A stretch of 64,000 nucleotides of DNA from Microbacterium nymphoidis. Lineage in GTDB: Bacteria; Actinomycetota; Actinomycetes; Actinomycetales; Microbacteriaceae. Position 1 is the first letter of the stretch. Every line of letters starts with the position of its first letter. The notes below the pieces were generated by a model that had not been told where the DNA came from, searched no databases, and saw only the letters and a list, made by a program, of their open reading frames with translations. Of the stretch, positions 1-7,194 are shown piece by piece. The stretch spans positions 62,001-126,000 of the forward strand of contig NZ_JAJNOD010000007.1 in the NCBI RefSeq assembly GCF_021044885.1, read 5' to 3'. The position numbers and the translations under genes were made by a program.

Positions 1-1
1 C

Positions 2-589
2 TTCACGATCGTCTGTGACGACATCGCGCAGAACCGTCGCGTGCCGCCGCTGGAAGTGCCCTGGCGCAACGATGTTCCGTTCCTCAACGGAACGCGCATC
101 TCGGCCATCCTGGCGACGGGTTCCCGGTGGGGAAGCCGATTCGACGACGTCCGTGTCCGGCGACGCACCGTCGGTCATGTGCGCACGCTGCGACTGCTCA
201 CGGACGACGAGGCCCGGTTCGCCGCGCATGCCGGGTGGGACGGGCTGGCCACGCGCGCGGGCTCCATCGACGAGCTGCTGGATGTGACGCGCACCGGCGT
301 GGTCTCCCCCGAGGACGCGCCGGGGTACCGCTCGGACGCGCCGGTGATCGTGTCGCGGCTGCACGAGCAGCATCCGCCCCGCTGGCTGACGGCCGCGCCG
401 CGGGAGTTCCGCTCGGTGACCGGTCTCGAGTCGCCGGAGTACATGGCCGACGCCGCCAACTTCGAGATCTGGTCGCTGTCGACCTACGTCTCCCGCTTCC
501 CGTGGGTCGAGCACTTCCTGCGAATCGCGGAGACCGGCCAGACGGCGAGATTCACCGATGAGTCCGGTGACTTCGCCTACGACGACTGA
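2..589 (+). CDS. 3' part of a hypothetical protein (start lies before the window)
   Basis: The reading frame is open from base 2, so this is the C-terminal 195 residues or so of a longer protein. A GTG at 41 is in frame, but the codons before it read on without a stop and encode plausible protein. I recognise no family. The visible part looks soluble, is acidic at its end, and shows no signal peptide, membrane segment or obvious catalytic motif. Its stop is only three bases from the stop of the convergent tetR gene, with no room for a terminator hairpin. Confidence 0.6.
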   Translation, partial: FTIVCDDIAQNRRVPPLEVPWRNDVPFLNGTRISAILATGSRWGSRFDDVRVRRRTVGHVRTLRLLTDDEARFAAHAGWDGLATRAGSIDELLDVTRTGVVSPEDAPGYRSDAPVIVSRLHEQHPPRWLTAAPREFRSVTGLESPEYMADAANFEIWSLSTYVSRFPWVEHFLRIAETGQTARFTDESGDFAYDD

Positions 590-592
590 GTG

Positions 593-1201
593 TCAGCGGG
601 CGAGCGCGACGGGCTCGATGCCGAGTGCGAGGGCGATCCCCGAGAGATACGCCTCCTGATCGAAGTCCTCCAGCAGCGAGGAGAAGAGCAGGAAGCCGGG
701 GCCGAGCCCCGCGATCACTAGTCCCACCCGCCGGGACCAGTCGTCCACGCCCGCGGGAACGACCTCCGGATGCGCTTCGCCCCAGGCGCTGACCACGGCG
801 ATGAGTGTGGCCCGCAGCTCGGAGAAGACGCGTGTGAGTCCAGCGCGGAGATGCTCATCCGCTGCCGCCTCGGCCCAGAGCTGCACCACGACGCCGCTGA
901 ACGGCTCGTTTCGCACGCCCTCGAGCACGGCGCGCATCACGGCGGAGGGGTGGGGGACGTCCGACCCCGACAACGCCTGCACTTCGGCGATGCGCGCTCC
1001 CAGCACTCGCTCCGCGACCGAGTGCACCAGCGCCTGCTTGCCGTCGAAGTAGCCGTAGATCGCGCCGGCGGACAGCCCCGACTCCGCGATGATGTCCGCC
1101 ATCGAGGTGCGGGAGTAGCCGTTTCGCAGGAACACCCGCATAGCGGCGTCGATGATCGCGCTGCGCCGCGCGGCGCGGTGCTCGTCGCTGACCTTCGGCA
1201 T
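593..1201 (-). CDS. TetR/AcrR-family transcriptional repressor
   Basis: About 202 residues. The N-terminal TetR helix-turn-helix is clear (residues about 10-55, with ADIIAESGLSAGAIYGYF), followed by a helical ligand-binding domain. A GTG two codons upstream is possible, but the ATG at 1201 has an AGGGAGG ribosome site five bases before it and is preferred. It is divergent from the membrane protein at 1283, and an inverted repeat typical of TetR operators lies between them at 1250-1263. It probably represses that gene and perhaps itself. The inducing ligand cannot be told from sequence. Confidence 0.9.
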   Translation of the reverse strand: MPKVSDEHRAARRSAIIDAAMRVFLRNGYSRTSMADIIAESGLSAGAIYGYFDGKQALVHSVAERVLGARIAEVQALSGSDVPHPSAVMRAVLEGVRNEPFSGVVVQLWAEAAADEHLRAGLTRVFSELRATLIAVVSAWGEAHPEVVPAGVDDWSRRVGLVIAGLGPGFLLFSSLLEDFDQEAYLSGIALALGIEPVALAR

Positions 1202-1216
1202 CGCCACCTCCCTGTG

Positions 1217-1245
1217 TTGACAACCTTATCGCTCGGGAGCATCAT
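1217..1245 (+). promoter_or_regulatory. Sigma-70-type promoter of the membrane protein gene
   Basis: A perfect TTGACA -35 box (1217-1222) is followed after exactly 17 bases by CATCAT (1240-1245), four of six matches to TATAAT. Transcription would start near 1252, inside the TetR operator, which fits repression by blocking initiation. Confidence 0.6.
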
Positions 1246-1249
1246 ACAG

Positions 1250-1263
1250 AACGAACATTCGTT
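1250..1263. promoter_or_regulatory. TetR operator, perfect inverted repeat
   Basis: AACGAA-CA-TTCGTT is a perfect 6-2-6 dyad in the gap between divergent tetR and the efflux-type gene. It covers the predicted transcription start. The adjacent TetR repressor is the obvious candidate ligand; this is inferred from position and symmetry. Confidence 0.65.
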
Positions 1264-1282
1264 TTTATTTTGAGGGGCACCC

Positions 1283-2452
1283 ATGAACGCCACAGCGCAC
1301 GACCCGCGCTTTCACACCCCGCTGCTGCGCGCCACCGGCATCGGCGTCGCGCTGTCCATCGTGATCGGGGTGATCCTGCTCGCCTTCGCCTGGCCTTCGG
1401 TGACTGCGTCGCCGAAGGACGTCCCGGTGGGGATCGTCGGCTCAGGCGAGCAGCTCGCGGCCGTCGAGGAACAGGTGAATGAGAAGGCCGACGGCGCCAT
1501 TGCCCTCGTCGATTACGACGACCGGGACGCCGCGGTGGCTGCGATCGAGCGACGCGACGCCTACGGTGCCGTCATCCTCGGCGCGGATGCGACCACGGCA
1601 CCCGAGGTGCTGACCGCCTCCGCGGCTAACCCGGCGGTGGCGCAGCTGCTGCAGGGCGTCGCGACGCAGGTCCAGGCCGCGGTGGACGCGCAGATCCGAA
1701 CGCAGGTGGAGGCCGGCATCGCCGCCGCCCAGCAGCAGGCGGCGACGCAGATGCAGCAGGCGCTCGCGGCGGTGCAGGCAGGTCAGCAGCCGCAGCTTCC
1801 CGCTGCCGACGCAGCTGCGCCGTTCACGATCCCGACCGTCACGGTGCAGGTGACCGACGTGGTTCCGCTCGCCGACACCGATGAGCGCGGCACGGGCCTG
1901 GCCGTCGCAGCCTTCCCGCTCGTGCTGGGCGGCCTGCTCGGCGGTGTGCTGCTGTCGATTCTGATCAAGGGCGCCGCCCGTCGTCTGTTCGCCGTCGTGG
2001 TGTACTCGGCCGCCGCGGGACTCGTGGTGGCGGGCGTGCTGCAGGCGTGGTTCGGCGTGCTGCAGGGCTCATACGCACTGAACGCCCTCGCACTGGGGCT
2101 CGCGGTCGGCGCGATCTCCGCCACGGTGACCGGCCTCTACGGACTGCTGGGGACTCCGGGCATCCCGGCGGGTGCGGTCGTCATGATGCTGTTTGCCAAC
2201 CCGTTGTCCGCTGCGACCATGCCCGTCGAATTCCTGCTGCGACCCTGGGGCGCGATCGGGCAGGCGTTCCCTCCGGGAGCGGCCGGAACGCTGCTGCGCG
2301 ATCTGTCCTACTTCCCCGCTGCCGACGTGTCGGGTCCATGGACGGTCCTGCTGCTGTGGTTCGTGGGCGGACTGCTCGCCACCGTCGTCGCCATCTTCCG
2401 CGAGCATCGCCGCGCCCGCGCCGCCGTCGCCCCCGCCGTCGCCGTGGCATGA
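1283..2452 (+). CDS. YhgE/Pip-like ABC-2-type membrane protein, probable efflux or export function
   Basis: A 389-residue membrane protein. One N-terminal membrane segment (about 18-40) is followed by a large outside domain (about 41-205). That domain contains a glutamine/alanine-rich helical stretch (about 130-172) that could form a coiled coil. Five or so further membrane segments follow to the C-terminus. This layout resembles the YhgE/Pip and ABC-2 permease group. No ATPase gene lies beside it, so it either borrows one or works without. Divergence from a TetR repressor across a promoter/operator suggests induction by a toxic or lipophilic compound, which is inference. Confidence 0.7.
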   Translation: MNATAHDPRFHTPLLRATGIGVALSIVIGVILLAFAWPSVTASPKDVPVGIVGSGEQLAAVEEQVNEKADGAIALVDYDDRDAAVAAIERRDAYGAVILGADATTAPEVLTASAANPAVAQLLQGVATQVQAAVDAQIRTQVEAGIAAAQQQAATQMQQALAAVQAGQQPQLPAADAAAPFTIPTVTVQVTDVVPLADTDERGTGLAVAAFPLVLGGLLGGVLLSILIKGAARRLFAVVVYSAAAGLVVAGVLQAWFGVLQGSYALNALALGLAVGAISATVTGLYGLLGTPGIPAGAVVMMLFANPLSAATMPVEFLLRPWGAIGQAFPPGAAGTLLRDLSYFPAADVSGPWTVLLLWFVGGLLATVVAIFREHRRARAAVAPAVAVA

Positions 2453-2484
2453 GCCGTAGGATCGAGAGTCGCGAGGGGAGTGAG

Positions 2485-2709
2485 ATGACACTGAGCGCGC
2501 AGTCCACCGTGCAGGAATGGCTGCAGGACCCGATCGGCGGCTACCTCGTCCGCGACCTGCTCCGCCACATCGGACGCGACGAGACGTTCCTCGCCCCGGT
2601 GCACGCGACTCCGATCCAGTACCTCGTGCCCCTCAGCCAGGGCCAGCTGCCGCAATCCGTCGTCGACGATCTCGTCCGAGCCTACGAAGAGCATCGACTC
2701 GCCGGCTAA
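2485..2709 (+). CDS. Small hypothetical helical protein (74 aa)
   Basis: The frame is open further upstream, but the ATG at 2485 follows a GGGGAG ribosome site and starts 33 bases after the stop of the membrane protein. It is probably cotranscribed with that gene. The product is a compact helical protein (VQEWLQDPIGGYLVRDLL near the start) with no signal or membrane segment. Similar short helical blocks occur at the ends of some actinobacterial proteins, but I cannot assign a function. Confidence 0.6.
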   Translation: MTLSAQSTVQEWLQDPIGGYLVRDLLRHIGRDETFLAPVHATPIQYLVPLSQGQLPQSVVDDLVRAYEEHRLAG

Positions 2710-2716
2710 AAGATCG

Positions 2717-2754
2717 AAAACGCAGCCCCCAGCGATGCGGGAGCTGCGCTTTTC
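2717..2754 (+). terminator. Intrinsic terminator after the small helical protein gene
   Basis: Arms CGCAGCCCCC and CGGGAGCTGCG pair with one mismatch around a short loop and are followed by CTTTTC. An A-rich stretch precedes the stem, so it may act in both directions. Confidence 0.7.
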
Positions 2755-2790
2755 ATCTTCCACGACGAGAACATCCGCGTAGACGTGAGG

Positions 2791-2817
2791 AAGGGGCACC
2801 GGGATCCGGTGCCCCTT
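2791..2817. terminator. Hairpin, 12-bp perfect stem
   Basis: AAGGGGCACCGG and its complement pair around a three-base loop, with the sequence TTCTG after it. It is the second hairpin in this gap and is probably a back-up terminator for the tetR-divergent operon. Confidence 0.6.
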
Positions 2818-3040
2818 CTGAATCTGAAGGCTGATCCTCGTTTCCGCTGGAGCGGACGGCCCAAGAGTATGCGAGTCGTCTGTTCGCCCCGATTCGCGAT
2901 CTCTCGCGTCGGTTCTTCGAGTTGTCAGCCGGGTTTTCTCTGCTGCGGGTTCGCCGTCAGACGTCGCCCGTCTTACTGTCATCCGGTGCCATAAGCACTC
3001 CCTTCGCCGGTGAAGTTGCTCCAATGTACGCCCGGGTCCG
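2818..3040. other. Intergenic stretch with nothing recognised
   Basis: This part of the 382-base gap between the 74-aa gene and the end of gnd holds no plausible gene, promoter with good boxes or RNA structure that I can support. Open frames crossing it have no ribosome site and no family resemblance. Confidence 0.5.
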
Positions 3041-3080
3041 GAAAAAGGGAAGAGGCGCACGACGTGTCGTGCGCCTCTTC
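3041..3080 (-). terminator. Terminator of the 6-phosphogluconate dehydrogenase gene
   Basis: A perfect 15-bp inverted repeat (3049-3063 with 3066-3080). On the minus strand it is followed by CCCTTTTTCC, a good U-tract, and it lies 12 bases after the stop codon. Confidence 0.85.
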
Positions 3081-3091
3081 GGAAACACCCC

Positions 3092-4150
3092 TCAGGACTG
3101 GGCGTCGGACTTCTTTCCGCCGGCCTCCAGGACGTCGCCCGCGGGCAGCTCCTGGTGTCCGCCGAACTGCTGGCGCATGGCCGAGAGGATCTGGTTGGCG
3201 AAGTGGTCCTCGTCGCGCGAGGCGAACCGCTCGAACAGCGCCGAGGAGAGCACCGGGGCGGGAACGCCCACGTCGACGGCGGCCTTGACGGTCCATCGGC
3301 CCTCACCCGAGTCGGAGACCCGACCGGCCAGACCGTCCAGCTGCGGGTTCTGCTGCAGCGCCGCTGCGGTGAGATCCAGCAGCCACGAGGAGATCACCGA
3401 TCCCCGGCGCCAGAGCTCGGCCACCTTCGGCACCGGGATGTCGAACTGGTAGAACTGGGGCTCCTCGAGCGGGGCCACCTCGGCGGAGTGCTCCGCCTCG
3501 TCCTTGCCCGCGTCGGCGTGCTGAAGGATGTTCAGTCCCTCGGCGAAGGCGGCCATGATGCCGTACTCGATGCCGTTGTGGACCATCTTCACGAAGTGAC
3601 CGGAGCCGGTCTGCCCGCAGTGCAGGTAGCCCATCTCCTCGGGGGACAGGTCGCCGGAGCGGCCCGGCGTGCGCTCCACGTCGCCGGATCCGGGGGCGAT
3701 CGTGCGCAGGATCGGGTCGATGTGCGCGACTGCGTCATCGGGACCGCCCACCATGAGGCAGTATCCGCGCTCCAGGCCGAAGACACCGCCCGAGGTGCCG
3801 ATGTCGATGTAGTTGAGACCGCGCGGCGCATACTTCGCCGCACGACGCACGTCGTCCTTGTAGTTGGAGTTTCCGCCGTCGATGAGGATGTCTCCGGCCT
3901 CCATCAGCTCGGCGAACTGATCGACGACCTTGCCGGTGATGCCGGCGGGGATCATGAACCACGCGACGCGCGGGGTCTGCAGCGCGGCGACGAACTCCTC
4001 GGGCGTCTTCGCGCCGATCGCGCCCTCCGCCGCGAGTGCGTCGACCGACTCCGGGTTGACGTCGTAGACCACGCACTCGTGACCGTCACGCATGAGGCGG
4101 CGCACGATGTTCGCGCCCATCCGGCCGAGGCCGACCATTCCGATCTGCAT
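3092..4150 (-). CDS. gnd: 6-phosphogluconate dehydrogenase, decarboxylating, short (GndA/YqeC-like) form
   Basis: Oxidises and decarboxylates 6-phosphogluconate to ribulose 5-phosphate in the oxidative pentose phosphate pathway, in the cytosol. The Rossmann motif GLGRMG is at residues 7-12, DGGNS at 91-95, GTSGG at 118-122 and the catalytic-lysine helix GHFVKMVHNGIEYG at 184-197. At 352 residues it belongs to the short class, clearly shorter than the 470-residue enterobacterial enzyme; many short enzymes prefer NAD, but cofactor choice is not proven here. The ATG has AGGAG three bases upstream. It stands alone with its own terminator. Confidence 0.93.
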   Translation of the reverse strand: MQIGMVGLGRMGANIVRRLMRDGHECVVYDVNPESVDALAAEGAIGAKTPEEFVAALQTPRVAWFMIPAGITGKVVDQFAELMEAGDILIDGGNSNYKDDVRRAAKYAPRGLNYIDIGTSGGVFGLERGYCLMVGGPDDAVAHIDPILRTIAPGSGDVERTPGRSGDLSPEEMGYLHCGQTGSGHFVKMVHNGIEYGIMAAFAEGLNILQHADAGKDEAEHSAEVAPLEEPQFYQFDIPVPKVAELWRRGSVISSWLLDLTAAALQQNPQLDGLAGRVSDSGEGRWTVKAAVDVGVPAPVLSSALFERFASRDEDHFANQILSAMRQQFGGHQELPAGDVLEAGGKKSDAQS

Positions 4151-4307
4151 TTCTCCTCTTTCCGCGAGCGATCCACCCCCGCGTCATCCATCTAACTCCC
4201 GTTCCGCGCTGTGCGCTGCGTTCTGAGCGCCTGACCTCCCAACCCTTGTTCAGATGTTCGGCGGATAGACTGGCGGGGCTTCCGTTTCGCCCTGATCGAG
4301 AAGGCCT

Positions 4308-4955
4308 ATGTCCTCCGCAAGCACCCCGACGTTCACCGAACGTCATGTCGCTCTCGCGCGCGCCGCCGTCGCGGCGATCGCCGCTGTCATGATCACGTTC
4401 ACGGGAGATCACTCCGCGGCCGTCGGCCTCTCCGTGTTCAGCGGCTTCGCCGTCGCCACGGGTCTGGTGTGGGCGCTGTCGGCCTGGCTCGTCTACCCCA
4501 GCGGTCAGCGCATCCCCGCGATCCTGCTGGCCGTCGTCAGCGTCATCGCCGGCATCGCGGCGGGCACCGTGTTCCGCGGGCCGGTGCTGCTCAGCGTGCT
4601 CATCATCTCGTGGGCGCTGATCTCGGGAATCATCGAACTGGTCTGGGGACTGCGCGATCGGCGCGTGCCGGAGCGACGAGGCAACGCACGCGACGAGATC
4701 ACGCTCGGCGCGATCACCCTTGTGCTGGGCATCGCCGCACTGTTCATCAACGTCGGCTTCGAGCTGCCGTACTACATCAAGGACGCGGGCCAGGAGTTCA
4801 CCCTCACCGGCGTCACCATCCTCGTGGGCGTCTTCGGAGGCTATGCGGCAATCGTCGCGGTGCACCAGGCGATCCTCGGATTCTCACCCGCGCGGCCCGC
4901 CCTCTCGGCCGAACCCGCGGCGACCGCCGTGACCGGGAAGGCAGACAATGACTGA
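4308..4955 (+). CDS. DUF308/HdeD-like multi-pass membrane protein
   Basis: A 215-residue protein with about six hydrophobic segments and a charged loop after residue 105 (LRDRRVPERRG). Its repeated pairs of short helices resemble DUF308/HdeD-type proteins of actinobacteria. A TAGACT -10 box at 4266-4271 lies about 40 bases before the ATG. The next gene overlaps its end by eight bases, so the two are translationally coupled and probably work together. No transport or enzymatic motif is visible. Confidence 0.7.
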   Translation: MSSASTPTFTERHVALARAAVAAIAAVMITFTGDHSAAVGLSVFSGFAVATGLVWALSAWLVYPSGQRIPAILLAVVSVIAGIAAGTVFRGPVLLSVLIISWALISGIIELVWGLRDRRVPERRGNARDEITLGAITLVLGIAALFINVGFELPYYIKDAGQEFTLTGVTILVGVFGGYAAIVAVHQAILGFSPARPALSAEPAATAVTGKADND

Positions 4956-5349
4956 CGATCAGCCCACCACTCGCAAGGACCTCATGCGCCCCGCGCAGAT
5001 GCTGGGCCTGGCCGCCGTGTGCGCGGTGTTCGCGGGTGTGGTGACCGCTGTGTCCATGGGGCTGCTGCAGAACCCCACCAAGCCCGGCTGGTCCGACGCC
5101 CGGCGTGCCGAGGTGCATCAGGAGATCGTCACCCACGCTGCGATCGGCGGCCTCATCGCCGCGGGCATCGCGTTCATCGTCGTGCTGCTGAGCATCTCGC
5201 TGCTGCTGCTGGCCGTGAAGCCCGCCGATGTGACCCGCACCATCGACCGCCCGGTGCTGTACGACTCCAAGCCGGGAGAGGCGCCCGCCGCCTCCGCCAC
5301 GGACGGTCCCACCGCCGCCCCCGGACGAGACGACAAGCATCACGGCTGA
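4948..5349 (+). CDS. Hypothetical membrane protein, two membrane segments
   Basis: A 133-residue protein with two hydrophobic segments (about 17-38 and 68-93) joined by an outside loop, and a charged, alanine/proline-rich C-terminal tail ending in histidines. It overlaps the preceding DUF308-like gene by eight bases. I recognise no family. The strong hairpin just after the stop ends this two-gene unit. Confidence 0.7.
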   Translation: MTDDQPTTRKDLMRPAQMLGLAAVCAVFAGVVTAVSMGLLQNPTKPGWSDARRAEVHQEIVTHAAIGGLIAAGIAFIVVLLSISLLLLAVKPADVTRTIDRPVLYDSKPGEAPAASATDGPTAAPGRDDKHHG

Positions 5350-5360
5350 CTCGGCTGACA

Positions 5361-5394
5361 CGAGCGCCCCGGCAGGCATCTGCCGGGGCGCTCG
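5361..5394. terminator. Bidirectional terminator between convergent genes
   Basis: A perfect 14-bp stem (CGAGCGCCCCGGCA and its complement) with a six-base loop, followed by TTCGTT. It sits between the membrane pair and the convergent ribM-like gene and can serve both. Confidence 0.85.
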
Positions 5395-5399
5395 TTCGT

Positions 5400-6083
5400 T
5401 CAGGCCGCAGCCAGGGGGGATTCGCTCGCCCTCTGCCGGCTGCGACGCCACCACACGAAGAAGCCGACCAGCGTGAAGAAGCCGTAGAACAGGTACATCA
5501 GGCCGGACGCGTAGTAGCCGGCCGAGAACAGCAGGGGCACGCCGACCACGTCGACGGCCACCCAGATGAGCCAGAACTCCGTCCAGCCGCGCGCCATGCC
5601 GTAGGTGGCCAGCAGCGACCCGACGAACGTCCAGGCGTCCGCCCACACCGGATCGTAGGAACCCAGCGCGCCGAACAGCGGGGTGAGGGCCGCTGTGCCC
5701 GCCACCATCACGACGGCGAGTCCGATGCGTGTGGGCCAGCTCGCCCAGCGCGGCTCCACGGCCTCCCCGGTCTCGCCCTTCGTCTGACGCCAGCGCACCC
5801 AGCCGTAGATCGAGACGGCGATGAACATCACCTGGCGTCCAGCCTGACCCAGCAGATGCGGCAGCGTGGAGGCCGGATCCAGGATCGATCCGAGGAACAC
5901 GGTGAGCAGCAGGGCGTTGCCGATGATGCCCACGGGCCAGGCCCAGACCTTGCGCCTCATGCCGCCCAAGGCGGAGGCGAGGCCGAAGATGTTGCCGATC
6001 ACCTCGCGAACCACGAGGGTCTGGCCGTTGCCGAAGTCGATGTGTGCGTTGAATGCGTCGATGAGCCACCGCAGGATGTCCAT
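5400..6083 (-). CDS. ribM: PnuC-family transporter, probable riboflavin importer RibM/PnuX
   Basis: A 227-residue membrane protein with about seven segments and the PnuC-family pattern of tryptophan-rich helices (YGWVRW near 105, WVAVDVVGVP near 177). PnuC proteins carry nicotinamide riboside, but this gene lies under an FMN riboswitch. In corynebacteria the PnuC homologue in that setting (RibM, formerly PnuX) imports riboflavin by facilitated diffusion. Substrate is therefore inferred from the riboswitch plus family membership. The ATG at 6083 follows GGAAGGGAG, which could pair with an upstream CTCCC, giving the riboswitch a way to block translation. Confidence 0.85.
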   Translation of the reverse strand: MDILRWLIDAFNAHIDFGNGQTLVVREVIGNIFGLASALGGMRRKVWAWPVGIIGNALLLTVFLGSILDPASTLPHLLGQAGRQVMFIAVSIYGWVRWRQTKGETGEAVEPRWASWPTRIGLAVVMVAGTAALTPLFGALGSYDPVWADAWTFVGSLLATYGMARGWTEFWLIWVAVDVVGVPLLFSAGYYASGLMYLFYGFFTLVGFFVWWRRSRQRASESPLAAA

Positions 6084-6159
6084 TGTTCTCCCTTCCGTTG
6101 CGGCGGCTCCGGGGGAGATGGACGCGCGGGGCGCGGGTGCGCGACCGTCACGTCACATC

Positions 6160-6284
6160 CGTGCTTCTCCCATCCAGACTGTGACTGTCGGTCCTGGAAT
6201 CCCACCAGGTCAACCGGCGCCTCAAGAGGCGCCGGGTCGCGGACTATGACCGCCGGCTCGGAATTTCACCGACCCCGGAGCACG
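6160..6284 (-). promoter_or_regulatory. FMN riboswitch (RFN element)
   Basis: Read on the minus strand, the region shows the conserved RFN blocks in order: GGTCGGTGAAATTCC, GAGCCGGCGGTCATAGTCCG, CCTGGTGGGATTCCAGGACC, GACAGTCACAGTCTGGATGG and GAGAAG. The closing P1 stem is CGTGCT with AGCACG. About 75 GC-rich bases then lead to the ribosome site of ribM. Binding of FMN would shut off expression of the transporter. Confidence 0.95.
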
Positions 6285-6357
6285 TGTGTGTCGTTGCCAT
6301 TGTGGCACCACTTGCAACCCGGGGCGGACAGTGCGTATTCCGCGGTGATCCGGGCGA

Positions 6358-7194
6358 TCAGAACGCCGTGAGAGCGGCCGCCAGCATGCGGTGGCCCTGT
6401 GCCTCGAACGCCTCGTCTCCCACCTGGTGCGCCCACACCGCAGTTCCCACCGCCTGACGCAGTTTCTCGAGGTTCCAGGTGTCGTCGCGCGGGTCGTCAC
6501 CGTATCCGTCGAAGAACGCCGCCTCCAGACCCGGGGCGATCAGCCACTGGCGCGCATCCATGCGCGCGAGGTCGGTCTGCGGCGGCCGCCAGGCGAAGCG
6601 GCCGAAGTCGATCGCCCGCACCCTCCCCTGGTCGATCAGCCAGTTGCGGGGATGCCAGTCGCCGTGGGTGGGGACGATGCGGACGGGGCGCGCCGGTGCC
6701 GCGCGCAGGACCCGTCGGGCCTCCGCGGCGATATCGGACGACACCCGGTGCGGCCGCTCCAGCCACGCGAGCGCCTTCGCGTTCTCGCGTTCCTCGAGCT
6801 CGTCGTCGAGGCGGGCGGCCTGGTCGTGCAGGAGGCGCAGGAGTTCGCCGGCCTGCCGGTACGTGTCCGCCGCGTACTCGGCGGGCGATCCCTCCACCAG
6901 GACCCCGTCCTGATACTCCAGGACGATCACCCCGGCATCGGAGTCGGCGTGCAGCATCCGGGAGGTCCGTCCTGCTTCGACGAGCGGACCCGTGGCCCCG
7001 GTGTGCGCGGCGATCTCGCGCAGCAGGTGGTGGTGCGCCTTCGGGCCCGCCGCCTTCACGATCCGCTCGCCCGCCGCGGTGCGCACGTGCAGCACGACGG
7101 TGTCGAGGTTCCACGACATGTCCGCAACGGGCGAGGCGTCGCCGATCCAGGTCTGGACGAGCGACGCCTGCGCGGGTGTCAGCGACGGTGGCAT
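6358..7194 (-). CDS. Aminoglycoside phosphotransferase (APH)-family kinase-like protein
   Basis: A 278-residue protein with the APH/choline-kinase signature HGDWHPRNW at 177-185 (catalytic Asp) and the metal-binding DFG at 196-198. The P-loop region is weak, as usual for this family. Its ATG overlaps the purB stop by one base (TGATG), so it is translated together with purB. The substrate is unknown: the family covers antibiotics, choline, fructosamines and other small alcohols. Cotranscription with a housekeeping gene argues against a dedicated resistance role. Confidence 0.8.
   Translation of the reverse strand: MPPSLTPAQASLVQTWIGDASPVADMSWNLDTVVLHVRTAAGERIVKAAGPKAHHHLLREIAAHTGATGPLVEAGRTSRMLHADSDAGVIVLEYQDGVLVEGSPAEYAADTYRQAGELLRLLHDQAARLDDELEERENAKALAWLERPHRVSSDIAAEARRVLRAAPARPVRIVPTHGDWHPRNWLIDQGRVRAIDFGRFAWRPPQTDLARMDARQWLIAPGLEAAFFDGYGDDPRDDTWNLEKLRQAVGTAVWAHQVGDEAFEAQGHRMLAAALTAF

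Noticed and set aside
2308..3306. Minus-strand open frame crossing the gap before gnd
   Set aside because: It overlaps three real genes and two hairpins in the wrong frame; the product is arginine/serine-rich noise.
6358..7194. Acquired aminoglycoside resistance gene
   Set aside because: It has the APH-family fold motifs, but it is translationally coupled to purB with normal composition, which fits a housekeeping kinase-like protein.
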